Source: DASVUC01 sp038237225 (GTDB lineage Bacteria > Planctomycetota > Phycisphaerae > Tepidisphaerales > Tepidisphaeraceae). From it: a DNA stretch of 64,000 bases. The DNA is taken from assembly GCA_038237225.1 (NCBI GenBank), contig JBBRYX010000001.1, positions 434,001 to 498,000 of the forward strand. Reading direction: 5' to 3'. The notes under the pieces are model-generated. The model was not told where the DNA came from and did no database searches. It saw only the letters and a program-made list of their open reading frames with translations. The position numbers were made by a program, and so were the translations under genes. Every line of letters starts with the position of its first letter. Within the stretch, counting starts at the first letter, position 1. Positions 49,341-60,550 of the stretch are shown one piece after another.

Positions 49341-49409
49341 CCGATCCGGATCGACGTTGGTCGGATCGTTCCTAATAAGGAGGAGCGGACCCATTGGGCC
49401 GCCCCACAC

Positions 49410-50213
49410 ATGCCCACTATTTCACCTCTCTCGGTTGTCGATCCTAAAGCGCGTCTGGCGGATGATGTCGAAGTTGGACCGTTCTGCACGATCGGCCCGG
49501 ATGTCACAGTCGGCGCGGGAAACAAGCTGATCTCGCACGTGGTGCTGACCGGTCATACGGTCATCGGGAAGGGCAACACGTTCCATCCGCACTGCGTGGT
49601 TGGGAATTGGCCGCAGGATTTGAAGTACAAGGGAGCGCCAACCCGCCTGGAAGTGGGCGAAAACAACCAGATTCGCGAAGCGGTCACCATCCATGCGGGG
49701 ACGGAAAAAGGCGGGGGGATCACGCGGGTCGGATCCAACAATCTGCTGATGGTCAACGCGCACATCGGGCACGATGTTCAGTTGGGTAACCGCTGCATCA
49801 TCGCGAACAACGTCATGTTCGCGGGCCATGTGATCTGCGGGGACAACGTCGCGATCATGGGTGGAGTGGGCGTTCATCACTTCGTCAGCATCGGCGATTA
49901 CGCTTATATCGCGGGGTACGCTCGGATTCATCATGATATTCCGCCGTTCGTGAAGGTGGGCGATGCGGACAAGATCCGGGCGTTGAATGCGGTCGGGCTG
50001 CGGCGCGCGGGTTTTGGCGACGGGGATATTGATGCGCTTGAGGAAGTCATCCGCAAGCTCTTCGTGAATAAGGAAAAGGCGTTTTCGGTGACGCTTTCGG
50101 AGTTCGACCTGCAGAACGGGATCAACCCGCACGTGAAGAAAATGGTCGAGTTTCTCCGCCGGCGGGATACGGGTGTGAATGGCCGGTATTTGGAAAGCCT
50201 TCGGGCGCGCTAA
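49410..50213 (+). CDS. lpxA: UDP-N-acetylglucosamine acyltransferase
   Basis: The 267-residue protein has a left-handed beta-helix of hexapeptide repeats (VGPFCTIGPDVTVGAGNKLI onward). The active-site segment is NAHIGHDVQLGNRC, with H121 matching the catalytic His125 of E. coli. A helical C-terminus follows. It transfers a 3-hydroxyacyl chain to UDP-GlcNAc, the first step of lipid A synthesis. It follows lpxC-fabZ by 156 bases containing a palindrome. AAGGAGGAGC lies 25 bases before the ATG, too far to be a normal SD. Confidence 0.95.
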   Translation: MPTISPLSVVDPKARLADDVEVGPFCTIGPDVTVGAGNKLISHVVLTGHTVIGKGNTFHPHCVVGNWPQDLKYKGAPTRLEVGENNQIREAVTIHAGTEKGGGITRVGSNNLLMVNAHIGHDVQLGNRCIIANNVMFAGHVICGDNVAIMGGVGVHHFVSIGDYAYIAGYARIHHDIPPFVKVGDADKIRALNAVGLRRAGFGDGDIDALEEVIRKLFVNKEKAFSVTLSEFDLQNGINPHVKKMVEFLRRRDTGVNGRYLESLRAR

Positions 50214-50227
50214 ATGACTTCACCCCC

Positions 50228-50434
50228 ATGGCCCGCTTATTCGCCAGTCTCTTGCTCCTGTCGCTGACCGCGCTGCTCGTCTACATGATGGTGACGCGTA
50301 CGCCGATCGCCGGGCGGGCGGCGCCGAAGTATTATCCGGCAACGCCGGAAGCGCAGCGCCAGGTGGCCATCCGCGCCCAGCGGTTGGCTGCCGCCAGGGC
50401 GAAGCAGGGGTTGCCGGCGCCGAAGCAGGATTGA
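50228..50434 (+). CDS. Small single-pass membrane protein after lpxA
   Basis: 68 residues with one N-terminal helix (RLFASLLLLSLTALLVYMMV) and a basic, Ala/Gln-rich tail. It starts 14 bases after lpxA and is probably in the same transcript. No family is recognised. It could be an envelope accessory protein, or simply a small exported peptide. Confidence 0.55.
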   Translation: MARLFASLLLLSLTALLVYMMVTRTPIAGRAAPKYYPATPEAQRQVAIRAQRLAAARAKQGLPAPKQD

Positions 50435-50530
50435 GTGCAACCGCGCGAATTGCGGCCGACCCGACGTTTTATTTTGATTGCCGGCGTTGAGAATCGGTTC
50501 GCGCGGCGGCGGCGGTGCGATGATTGATGA

Positions 50531-50914
50531 TCACGCGGCGTGAAGTTGCGCAGCGATGCTTGCGATAAACTCGACGCCGGCGCTCAGCCTTCCGGTGCGA
50601 AGGGCTTCGTGTCGATCCACCCAGACGACTCGAGCGGGCATCATCTGCCGACGGTTGGCGAGCGATTGCCCGGCATGCGTGGGCCCGAGGTGGATGTTGA
50701 GGATCTCGCCTTGAGTCAGCGGCGCGGACGCCGGCAGTTCGATTCGCAAGCCGCTGGCACTGATGTCTTCGGTTTGGCCGCCGTAGTACCTGGCGGCAGC
50801 AGTCTCAAACACTTTGATCGGCCTCGACTGCCTGATTCGCAAGCCGCGGCGACGTTCAGCGTGACGCGCTCCGGCATCGGCATGGACTTCAATCTCGCTT
50901 AAAAGCAGAGTCAT
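50531..50914 (-). CDS. PilZ domain protein
   Basis: 127 residues. The PilZ motifs are RRRGLRIRQSRPIKVFE (arginine motif), EDISASGLRIELP (D/NxSxxG) and ARVVWVDR...AGVEF. It is a single-domain c-di-GMP receptor with an additional N-terminal stretch of about 20 residues. GAAAGG lies about nine bases before the ATG. Two GTTATCGGA words (50957 and 51017) lie upstream; on the minus strand they read TCCGATAA, at a promoter-like distance. Its target is unknown. Confidence 0.82.
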   Translation of the reverse strand: MTLLLSEIEVHADAGARHAERRRGLRIRQSRPIKVFETAAARYYGGQTEDISASGLRIELPASAPLTQGEILNIHLGPTHAGQSLANRRQMMPARVVWVDRHEALRTGRLSAGVEFIASIAAQLHAA

Positions 50915-50956
50915 GGGACTAAACCTTTCAGGAAACCTATCCCGTTTCCTAGATGG

Positions 50957-51026
50957 GTTATCGGAACACTGTGGCGGGGATTTGGAGAAAATTTTCTAAT
51001 TTTGCGCGAATGCCGGGTTATCGGAC
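50957..51026 (-). promoter_or_regulatory. Two GTTATCGGA words upstream of the PilZ gene
   Basis: Copies start at 50957 (GTTATCGGA) and 51017 (GTTATCGGAC), 60 bases apart. On the gene's strand the second reads TCCGATAA with AAACGTTT 11 bases upstream, similar to a FliA-type promoter, though part of it belongs to the adjacent repeat. Confidence 0.3.
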
Positions 51027-51030
51027 TGAA

Positions 51031-51093
51031 ACGTAAAACGTGAAACGTGACAAGACGGAGACGGCTTTTGTCACGTTTCACGTTTCACGTTTC
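51031..51093. repeat. Inverted repeat of CGTGAAACGT/ACGTTTCACG units
   Basis: ACGTAAAACGTGAAACGTG is mirrored by CACGTTTCACGTTTCACGTT after an 18-base spacer. It is a common type of intergenic hairpin repeat. It lies between the PilZ gene and leuS. Confidence 0.8.
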
Positions 51094-51155
51094 AGGCTGC
51101 ACCTTCTCGTTCATCCCATTACACCCCGCCCCCTTCCCGCTATCATCCTCCCCGT

Positions 51156-54104
<2,949 letters not shown>

Positions 54105-54123
54105 CGCGGATGAATGCTTCCCC

Positions 54124-54182
54124 GTAGCACGGGCATCCTGCCCGTGTCAGCGATTCGGTCACGGGCAAGATGCCCGTGCTAC
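54124..54182. repeat. GTAGCACGGGCATC-family repeat
   Basis: A nearly perfect copy between leuS and the CYTH gene. It ends four bases before the CYTH start codon. Confidence 0.9.
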
Positions 54183-54186
54183 AAAA

Positions 54187-54750
54187 ATGCCCATTGAGAT
54201 CGAAGTAAAAATCAAAGTCGACGATCACGAAGCGGCACGATCGCGCCTTGGAAATCTGCGCGCAATCCAGTTAAGCCAGGTCCTGGAGGTCAACACCTTC
54301 TTCGACACTCCCGCGCGTTCCCTGACGAGCGAAGACCGGGGCCTCCGCCTCCGCACGAACACCAACCTCGGGACCCAATCCTCCACCCACATTCTCACCT
54401 ACAAAGGCCCCCGTGCCCCCGGGCCGGTCAAAAAGCGCGAAGAGATTGAAGTCGCCGTCGATGATCCGACTCACGCAACCAAACTGTTCGAATCCCTTGG
54501 CTACGAGGTCACGCTCAGCTTCGAGAAACGCCGCGAGAGTTGGCGCTTGGACGACTGCACCATCGAGCTTGATGAACTCCCGCTCCTCGGGACGTACCTG
54601 GAAATCGAAGGCCCCGCCGAAGCCGCGGTGCTTGCCGTTCGCACCAAGCTCCAACTCGACCAGCACCCCGCCATCACCGATCCCTACGTCGCGCTGCTTG
54701 AAGCGGCGCTGGCGCGCACGAAAAGCCCTTCGCGGGTCGTGAAGTTCTGA
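54187..54750 (+). CDS. CYTH domain protein (class IV adenylate cyclase/triphosphatase fold)
   Basis: 187 residues from ATG 54187; upstream in-frame sequence is only the translated repeat. The N-terminal PIEIEVKIKV is the ExExK signature of the CYTH/triphosphate tunnel family. FFDTPARSLTSEDRGLRLRT, LTYKGPR and LDELPLLGTYLEIEG supply the further charged strands that line the tunnel. Class IV cyclases carry HFxxxxxxxExExK; that His is not visible. Cyclase, thiamine-triphosphatase or inorganic triphosphatase activity are all possible. Confidence 0.82.
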   Translation: MPIEIEVKIKVDDHEAARSRLGNLRAIQLSQVLEVNTFFDTPARSLTSEDRGLRLRTNTNLGTQSSTHILTYKGPRAPGPVKKREEIEVAVDDPTHATKLFESLGYEVTLSFEKRRESWRLDDCTIELDELPLLGTYLEIEGPAEAAVLAVRTKLQLDQHPAITDPYVALLEAALARTKSPSRVVKF

Positions 54751-54945
54751 AGACCCCCACACCGAATCCGTTCGCTGTTTCGACCCTTTATCAATTCCAG
54801 CGCCAGGATAAGGAAACGGGATCAGGAAACGGGTTCAAGCGTCGATCGGGTCGTCGCGATGATGTCAGCGAATTCAGTATCGACTTTTGACCCCGTTCTC
54901 TTGTCCCCTGACCCTCTTGATTCCCCCTCTTGATTCCCCCAGGTC

Positions 54946-55197
54946 TCAGGCCGCGACGATATCCACGTGCGCGGTGAACCCCAGGTCGCGCAGCAGGCGC
55001 TCACAATCTTCCCAGGTCAATCCGAACGCCCGCACATCCGCCACACCCAGGCGCGCCACGGCATCGCGCACCGCCGCCGACTCAAAGTCGCCCTCCATGA
55101 CTTGCGCTTCGGCCCAGGCCACGAGCTGCTCCAGTGAAACGCGACGGCGCAAATATTCCCCAAGCTGCTCCGCGACGGTTTGCCGGGTGATCTTCAT
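54946..55197 (-). CDS. Unknown 83-residue protein
   Basis: A small acidic helical protein (MKITRQTVAEQLGEYLRRRV, SLEQLVAWAEAQVMEGDFES, AFGLTWEDCERLLRDLGF). Its start lies nine bases after the stop of the gene at 55207, so the two form an operon. I have seen similar short proteins in many bacterial genomes but cannot give a domain name. The size and pairing recall toxin-antitoxin or immunity units, but nothing in the sequence proves it. Confidence 0.6.
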   Translation of the reverse strand: MKITRQTVAEQLGEYLRRRVSLEQLVAWAEAQVMEGDFESAAVRDAVARLGVADVRAFGLTWEDCERLLRDLGFTAHVDIVAA

Positions 55198-55206
55198 CGT
55201 TCCATT

Positions 55207-55443
55207 CTACACGTTCCGATGCCCTTGATCGACAGGGAACTTCTGATGCACCTCCACGAGCTTGCCCGCCTCGTCACGGATCTCCTGCCAGAATCTCAGC
55301 GTATTCTCCCCCTCGTCCACCTCCTTGAGATACCGCGCCATCCAGCCATGATGGCCCGCAACATCCATCCAGTAACAACGCCCCCCGTCGGGCAATTCCC
55401 GCCAATGACCGAAGTTGCGCTCATTCTGCTGACGATTTGCCAC
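55207..55443 (-). CDS. Unknown 78-residue protein
   Basis: The GTG start at 55443 has no clear SD. The protein is rich in aromatic residues and Gly: FGHWRELPDGGRCYWMDVAG, GWMARYLKEVDEGENTLRFW and EIRDEAGKLVEVHQKFPVDQ. This pattern is conserved in small proteins of several phyla, but I know no function. It is first in a two-gene unit with the 83-residue gene. Confidence 0.6.
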   Translation of the reverse strand: MANRQQNERNFGHWRELPDGGRCYWMDVAGHHGWMARYLKEVDEGENTLRFWQEIRDEAGKLVEVHQKFPVDQGHRNV

Positions 55444-55640
55444 GCGCGTATGCTATGTCACGCGGCCACTGGCAGCTAGCGCGCTCCGTCCCCAAGAGTG
55501 AACCGCAAGCCGATCAAAACGAGACCGAAAAAGGGGCTGAGCCGCCGCTGGCGAAATCGATGTGCGACCCCTTAGAGTTTTGCTAAGGCATCTGTGAATT
55601 GAAGAACTGCAGCGCACGCGGCCAGAGCAAGACGGAGGTG

Positions 55641-55710
55641 GAAAAGGGGTCAGGAAGATTTTAGCCAAAAAACCTTCCTGACCCCTTTTCCCGTCTGACC
55701 CCTTTTCCCG
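55641..55710. repeat. REP-like hairpin AAAAGGGGTCAGGAAG
   Basis: Perfect 16-base arms (55642-55657 and 55674-55689) enclose a 16-base loop, followed by another CTGACCCCTTTT. GGGTCAGGAA palindromes of this kind are often mobilised by RAYT (REP-associated tyrosine transposase) proteins, but no such gene is in the window. The gap 55444-55737 holds nothing else. Related GACCCC words lie at 54883-54950. Confidence 0.8.
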
Positions 55711-55737
55711 TCACCGAGCGTCCCCAACCTCGATCCC

Positions 55738-56694
55738 TCACGGATACGGCGATTTCCTCGGCTCATCGGCCGGCATCTCCATCGCCCCGATCAGGTCCGT
55801 CAGTCGGTCCACACCAACCTTCTGTAGATATTCGCTTAGACCTTCGACAATTTTGTTCGGCGTCGAAGGGTCCACAAACAATGCCGTCCCGATTCCGATG
55901 CCGGTTGCGCCGGCGAGAATGAACTCCACTGCATCCTGCCAGTTTTGAATCCCGCCCATGCCGATGATCGGGACGCCGGCGTGGCGTGCGACGTTGCGGT
56001 AGATTCGGCTCACCATGTGCAGCGCGATCGGCTTGATCGCGGGACCTGATAATCCGCCGGTCACGTTCGCAAGCCGCGGGCGGCGCTTGTAGATGTCGAC
56101 CGACATCGCGGTGAAGGTGTTCACCAGGGAGAGCACATCCGCCCCGCCTTCGATCGCGCCCTTCGCTGTCAAAGTGATATCCTCGACATTGGGCGACAGC
56201 TTCACGATCAGCGGCTTGGTTCGGAGCACGTTCTTCACCTCCCCCACCAGCTCTTTCAATCTTCCCGGGTGCGTGCCAAAGGTCAGTCCATCCTTGACGT
56301 TCGGGCACGAGACGTTGAGTTCGACTGCCGCCACGCAACCCAGCGGGTGCATGGCCGCGACGGTTTCGATGTAATCATCGAACGAATGCCCGGCCACGTT
56401 CGCGATCACCGGGCAAGGCATCTTCTCCAGCAGCGGCACCTTCTCATCGAGAAACCGCTTGAGTCCGACATTCGCCAAGCCGATCGCGTTGAGCATCCCC
56501 GCCCGCGTCTCGACAATGCGCGTCGGCTCGTTGCCCTTCCGCTCTTCGCGAGTGATCGATTTGGTGACGAATGCCCCGAGCCGCGAAAGATCCATGAAGT
56601 CGGCGTACTCGAACGCGTAGCCGCACGTGCCGGAGCAGGTCATGGTGGGGTTCTTGAGCGACAGTCCTGCGATATTGACGGAAAGGTCGAGCAC
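55738..56694 (-). CDS. pyrD: Dihydroorotate dehydrogenase, catalytic subunit (class 1B)
   Basis: About 318 residues from GTG 56694, where LDLSVNIAGLSLKNP aligns with the usual N-terminus; the frame is open to a TTG at 56730 and neither start has an SD. Catalytic Cys is in ELNVSCPNVKDG, marking class 1. FMN-binding segments include GTCGYAFEYADF, VKLSPNVED, GGLSGPAIKP and IIGMGGIQNW. It oxidises dihydroorotate to orotate. Class 1B enzymes need PyrK, and pyrK is 2 kb upstream on the same strand, separated by a prepilin-like gene, a monooxygenase-like gene and one opposite-strand gene. Confidence 0.93.
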   Translation of the reverse strand: MLDLSVNIAGLSLKNPTMTCSGTCGYAFEYADFMDLSRLGAFVTKSITREERKGNEPTRIVETRAGMLNAIGLANVGLKRFLDEKVPLLEKMPCPVIANVAGHSFDDYIETVAAMHPLGCVAAVELNVSCPNVKDGLTFGTHPGRLKELVGEVKNVLRTKPLIVKLSPNVEDITLTAKGAIEGGADVLSLVNTFTAMSVDIYKRRPRLANVTGGLSGPAIKPIALHMVSRIYRNVARHAGVPIIGMGGIQNWQDAVEFILAGATGIGIGTALFVDPSTPNKIVEGLSEYLQKVGVDRLTDLIGAMEMPADEPRKSPYP

Positions 56695-56798
56695 AGTCGT
56701 GTTTTTAACGACGACAGACCTACTCGGCAAATGGTCATCAGATCAATCTTCACACGTTCTACCTCGCGCGTCAGCAGCGCCGCCGATCCGCTTGAGTA

Positions 56799-57632
56799 TC
56801 AATTCGCCCGATTCGCCCGCTGCGATGGATCGCGGATCGCCCAACCGGCGGCCAGGGGCGTGCAGAGATCGACGTGCATATCCGCGAAAAGGACATTGCA
56901 GCTTGGGCGGGAAAAATCGTTCCGTTTGCCGTGGCGGAAGTAATCGAGATCTCCGAAAACATTGGAAGACGGCTGCGGGGTATAGTACGTCATGGGGTCG
57001 GGACCGAATTCACCTTTCGCCTGGATCCCGCCGAAGCCGTTGGCATCCGCCATCAGCGCGCGATTGGACGGGTTCTTGAACTCGCTGATTTTGAAATAAC
57101 GGGCGGGTGCGGTGAGTGTCGCCGGGAACTGGTTCAAGACGAACGTGGAGTCACTGTCCAGCACCGGTATCTTGGCAGGCGCCAAGGGAATCAGAGATAG
57201 GCCGTAGCCGGTTGCCGTCCCAAGCGCGTTACTCGGATAGTAAAGGTATGCAAATGCAGGACACCCCACGAAGGCAGTCCGCCCAAAGTTCGGATCGTTA
57301 ATGACGCTTACCGCGCTCCCCGGCTTCCCTGCCGTTTCCTGGGCCAGACCCGTTTTGAACACATACTTGGCCAATTGGTCATACCACATGAACTTGACCG
57401 TCTTGGCGCCGACCTTGTAAATCGATTGCTGGGTGGGGATCGCATACTGATTCTCGTTCGCGTAGATCTGCACCGCGTTCCCCAGATCGCGCAATTGAGC
57501 CGCGCATTTCACCGCGTTCGCCGATCGTCTCGCCCCCGTGAGCGCCGGCAGCAGCAGGCCGATCAGGACGGCAATGATGCCGATCACGACCAGCAGTTCC
57601 ACCAGCGTAAACCCGGCACGTCGGTTTGACAT
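56799..57632 (-). CDS. Prepilin-type protein (DUF1559/GspG-like)
   Basis: 277 residues from ATG 57632 (AGGA just upstream). The N-terminus SNRRAGFTLVELLVVIGIIA carries the prepilin peptidase site (G/FTLVE) and hydrophobic helix. The C-terminal part has planctomycete-type features: RHGKRNDFSRPSCNVLFADM and HVDLCTPL, comparable with the H-X9-DG region. Such proteins occur in dozens of copies in Planctomycetota and may form pseudopili or surface complexes. No secretion operon is adjacent, so it is an orphan copy. Confidence 0.85.
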   Translation of the reverse strand: MSNRRAGFTLVELLVVIGIIAVLIGLLLPALTGARRSANAVKCAAQLRDLGNAVQIYANENQYAIPTQQSIYKVGAKTVKFMWYDQLAKYVFKTGLAQETAGKPGSAVSVINDPNFGRTAFVGCPAFAYLYYPSNALGTATGYGLSLIPLAPAKIPVLDSDSTFVLNQFPATLTAPARYFKISEFKNPSNRALMADANGFGGIQAKGEFGPDPMTYYTPQPSSNVFGDLDYFRHGKRNDFSRPSCNVLFADMHVDLCTPLAAGWAIRDPSQRANRAN

Positions 57633-57716
57633 TCCTATCCCATCGGCGAGGGCACAATTATTGGGAATACGCCGCCCGAATCGCAATGGTTTTCTTTATA
57701 ACCGCGGTTCTGGGCG

Positions 57717-58007
57717 TCATTCGTGGGTATATACCTTATGCCGCGGGCGGGATCGTAAGATTTCCGCCTTGCCCCAGGCCACCGCTTTCTTGAAGGCGTC
57801 GCTCTGCAAAAAAGCGTCGAAGTCCGCTTTGGTCTGCCACTGGCTGAGAATCAGGTAGCTCCCGACTGATCCCACATCCTCGTAAAGATGCGAATCCAGG
57901 TGCCCCTTCTGCGATTTCATGTACTCCAGCGTGTCCTGGAACCCCTTCTCGAACTCGTCTTCCTTGCCGGGGATCACGTCATACTGCATGCCAATGGTGG
58001 TCATCAT
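57717..58007 (-). CDS. Antibiotic biosynthesis monooxygenase (ABM) domain protein
   Basis: 96 residues from ATG 58007. The ABM ferredoxin-like fold is recognisable in MQYDVIPGKEDEFEKGFQDT, GHLDSHLYEDVGSVGSYLIL, SQWQTKADFDAFLQSDAFKK. Family members include small heme-degrading or quinol monooxygenases and many uncharacterised proteins. No heme or partner gene is adjacent, so the reaction is unknown. Confidence 0.78.
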   Translation of the reverse strand: MMTTIGMQYDVIPGKEDEFEKGFQDTLEYMKSQKGHLDSHLYEDVGSVGSYLILSQWQTKADFDAFLQSDAFKKAVAWGKAEILRSRPRHKVYTHE

Positions 58008-58165
58008 AGCTCGTCGGTCCTCATATGCGTTCCGTCCAGTGTACCACCGACATCTCATCTACATAGAGCAGTCGCCGTCCGATTGCAGTTCCCCGGGCGT
58101 CGGTTATAATAGTCACTCGGACTTCTCCTCGATCGCGGCTACCCAGGTCGTAACCTGCACAACCG

Positions 58166-58756
58166 ATGGCTGAAGACGATCTTTATGACATCGCTGCAGA
58201 CCCTGGGCGGTCACCCGATCACACCCGGTCCGCACCGGTAGTCCCTCTGGCCTATCGAACCCCCGCACCTACTGCGAAGAAGCATCAGGAGATTTCGGAC
58301 GATCCGATCATCGACTTTTACTTGCCGCTGACCCTCCTCGGTGGGGGCGTGATTGTCGAACTAATTGCCGCTTTGATTCGCCACCACGGTAGCTCAACCC
58401 ACCTCCGCAGTGCCTTGTTCGACCTAGGCGTTGGTCTTGGCCTCGGCACCGCCGTCATGCTCGCAGCCCTTTGGACCGCCGCGAAGTTCCGCGGCATCGA
58501 ATTCGGACCCTTCTGGACCGCAGTCCTCAAATTGGCCGCCGTCTCGGTCGGTCCGGGAGCGGTGCTTACCCTGCTCTCGCCTGCGCTTGACTTCATCCCC
58601 CTCGGCTTCCTTCTCGGCTTTGCCTTTGAGTTCATCCTCTACTTCGCCCTGCTGGGCGCGCTATTCAAGATGGACGAAAGCGACACCTGGTACTGCGTCT
58701 GCGTGATCTTCGTGCTGAATGTCGGCCTGTACTTCGCAATGCAGGCGCTACGTTAG
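58166..58756 (+). CDS. Unknown multi-pass membrane protein
   Basis: 196 residues. A hydrophilic N-terminus of about 45 residues is followed by about four hydrophobic segments (LPLTLLGGGVIVELIAALI, LFDLGVGLGLGTAVMLAALW, FLLGFAFEFILYFALLGALF, CVCVIFVLNVGLYFAMQALR). The pattern resembles small membrane proteins common in Phycisphaerae, but no family can be named. It is a single plus-strand gene between minus-strand genes, convergent with pyrK. Confidence 0.68.
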   Translation: MAEDDLYDIAADPGRSPDHTRSAPVVPLAYRTPAPTAKKHQEISDDPIIDFYLPLTLLGGGVIVELIAALIRHHGSSTHLRSALFDLGVGLGLGTAVMLAALWTAAKFRGIEFGPFWTAVLKLAAVSVGPGAVLTLLSPALDFIPLGFLLGFAFEFILYFALLGALFKMDESDTWYCVCVIFVLNVGLYFAMQALR

Positions 58757-58767
58757 CAATCTAACCT

Positions 58768-59727
58768 TCACCAAAGCAGATCCCCGGCCGCAAACACTGG
58801 CCCATCCGTACAAGCCAGCCGGTATCGCCAATCCCCCCTTGCACCCTCCCTCACCCTGATGCAGCAAGACTGGCACGTCCCCATCCCGCATGCCATCGCC
58901 CGCTCGACCGCCACCTGGCAGGCAATGCCGCGCCTGATTGCGATCTCCGCCACCCGTTTCATCATGGGTTCCGGGCCGCAGGTGTAGATGATGAAGGAGG
59001 ACGGATCGACGTCGGTGGAATCGAGAAACCGCTCGAGCGCCTGGGTCACAAACCCGGCCAAGCCGTAACTACCATCATCCGTCGTCACCACCGCCGGCAC
59101 CTGATGCCGGGCGAATTCCGAAACCCGCATCGCCGGGATGCACGGATCCTCACCCGAGAGCGCTAACACAAAGGGTAGTAATTCCTTTGTAGTGGCCCCG
59201 CAGAATGCGATTGCCCGACCCTTTAACTTCTCCGCGAGGTACAGCATCGGCGGGATCCCAACGCCCCCTGCCACCAGCAATCCCATCCCACCGGCTGGGT
59301 GGGCTGGAGGTAACTGAAATCGATTGCCCAATGGCCCGACCAGAGAAACCTGATCCCCCGGCCGAAGCCGACTTAGCCAGGCCGTCCCAACGCCGACCAC
59401 GCGATGAATCACATCCAGTTCCACCCCGCCCGCCGGATCTCGTCGTCCTGCCAGGGAGAACGGCCGCCTCAACATCGCCTGGGGGGCGAGCAGTTCCTTC
59501 CCGCGCCCATCCGCCATCCGCCCCGGGTCCCAATCCACTTCAATCTCATCGCTCAGTTGTGCATGGACCCCCCGGCAAAGCAGTTGCACAAACTGCCCCG
59601 GCTCCGTTGATGGGAAAGCTTCCAGCCCAAGCGTCAGTCGATAGTGCTCCCGGCAAAGCAAAGTGTTCGCTTGGACTCGGGCCAGGAATTGTGCTCGCTG
59701 ACCCCGATTTGTGTCGCGATTGTGCAT
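58768..59727 (-). CDS. pyrK: Dihydroorotate dehydrogenase electron transfer subunit
   Basis: 319 residues. The FAD domain has MLRRPFSLAGR (RxFS motif), and the NAD-binding region has GLLVAGGVGIPPMLYLAEKL and YTCGPEPMMKRVAEIA. The C-terminal [2Fe-2S] site is ACGMGTCQSCCIRV plus a later Cys (LACTDGP). PyrK passes electrons from PyrD to NAD. It is longer than Lactococcus PyrK (262 residues), mainly at the N-terminus and in loops. ATG 59727 has no SD. A strong promoter and a terminator-like hairpin lie 75-215 bases upstream, so the gene may be controlled by attenuation. Confidence 0.9.
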   Translation of the reverse strand: MHNRDTNRGQRAQFLARVQANTLLCREHYRLTLGLEAFPSTEPGQFVQLLCRGVHAQLSDEIEVDWDPGRMADGRGKELLAPQAMLRRPFSLAGRRDPAGGVELDVIHRVVGVGTAWLSRLRPGDQVSLVGPLGNRFQLPPAHPAGGMGLLVAGGVGIPPMLYLAEKLKGRAIAFCGATTKELLPFVLALSGEDPCIPAMRVSEFARHQVPAVVTTDDGSYGLAGFVTQALERFLDSTDVDPSSFIIYTCGPEPMMKRVAEIAIRRGIACQVAVERAMACGMGTCQSCCIRVREGARGDWRYRLACTDGPVFAAGDLLW

Positions 59728-59801
59728 CGGGCGGTGCCGGAAAAAACTGCTGACCCCAGTTGGCGCCCCCGCCGACGGCCTTTTTTGTAAACTCTTGAGA
59801 T

Positions 59802-59906
59802 AAAAAAACTTCCGGAGGGGTGGCTCCTATCCACCTCCGGAAGTGCGCCACGGCTAGAAGCCGTATTCCGTCATGTTCAACCTCATCGCGGCGGGTGCCG
59901 TCACGG
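59802..59906 (-). ncRNA. Candidate small RNA or attenuated leader upstream of pyrK
   Basis: A consensus promoter is followed by about 105 bases with two hairpins. The first is ACGGCT-TCT-AGCCGT near 59850-59865. The second is an intrinsic terminator with arms ACTTCCGGAGGTGG and CCACCCCTCCGGAAGT followed by TTTTTTT (59808-59802). No coding frame of note is present. It matches no common RNA that I know (not SRP, tmRNA or 6S). Either it is a free small RNA or termination here controls pyrK, whose start is 75 bases further on. Confidence 0.6.
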
Positions 59907-59912
59907 GGGCCA

Positions 59913-59942
59913 ACTATACCGGCACCCGCATTGCCGTGTCAA
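59913..59942 (-). promoter_or_regulatory. Strong sigma-70-type promoter upstream of the pyrK leader
   Basis: TTGACA (59942-59937) and TATAGT (59918-59913) with an 18-base spacer on the minus strand. It is among the best promoter matches in the window. An AT-rich block (59965-59995) lies just upstream and may act as an UP-like element. Confidence 0.75.
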
Positions 59943-60120
59943 TCAACACTCCCCGCAAGGGATGAATTTATTATTTATTTATAAGTTGTTTAACAGCAAT
60001 CCCTTATGTTCGATCTCAGCAACTGCGAAAATCGCTGTTGCAAGCCCTCGTGGCGGCCGGGCTCGCCTGATTTGGCCTCTGGATCTGCGTCCGGTAATGT
60101 CTCGACTCCTTGGAGAACGA

Positions 60121-60522
60121 ATGAAGCGCATCGACGCCGCCATCGCCATCATCGTCCGCGGCGACAAGGTGCTCATCTGCCAGCGCAAGGACGGTGATAC
60201 CTTCGGCGGGTACTGGGAATTCCCCGGCGGCAAACAGGAGCACGGTGAAACGCTCGAGCAGTGCCTCGCGCGCGAGCTCAACGAGGAACTCGCGATCACC
60301 GCCAAACCCACCGCGCGGCTAACCGTCGTCGAGCACGATTACCCAAACGTACACCTCCGCCTCCACCCGTTCGTCTGCGACCACGACCAAGGCGAGCCTC
60401 AGCCTCTGGAATGCCAGGCCACCCGGTGGATCGAGCCCACGGAGCTACGTGATTATCGATTCCCTCCCGCGAACGAATCCCTCATTGAAGAGGTCGTAAA
60501 CTACCTCGCACAGCGGAAATAA
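60121..60522 (+). CDS. mutT: Nudix hydrolase, MutT-like (8-oxo-dGTP diphosphatase)
   Basis: 133 residues from ATG 60121 with GGAG five bases upstream; the frame upstream to 59962 is not coding-like. The Nudix box is GGKQEHGETLEQCLARELNEEL, matching Gx5Ex7REUxEExGU. DAAIAIIVRGDKVLICQRKD at the N-terminus and GGYWEFPGGK before the box are typical of MutT. It cleans 8-oxo-dGTP from the nucleotide pool. Other Nudix substrates remain possible. Confidence 0.88.
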   Translation: MKRIDAAIAIIVRGDKVLICQRKDGDTFGGYWEFPGGKQEHGETLEQCLARELNEELAITAKPTARLTVVEHDYPNVHLRLHPFVCDHDQGEPQPLECQATRWIEPTELRDYRFPPANESLIEEVVNYLAQRK

Positions 60523-60550
60523 CCTCAAGCATTCACCCCGTTGGTCCGTC

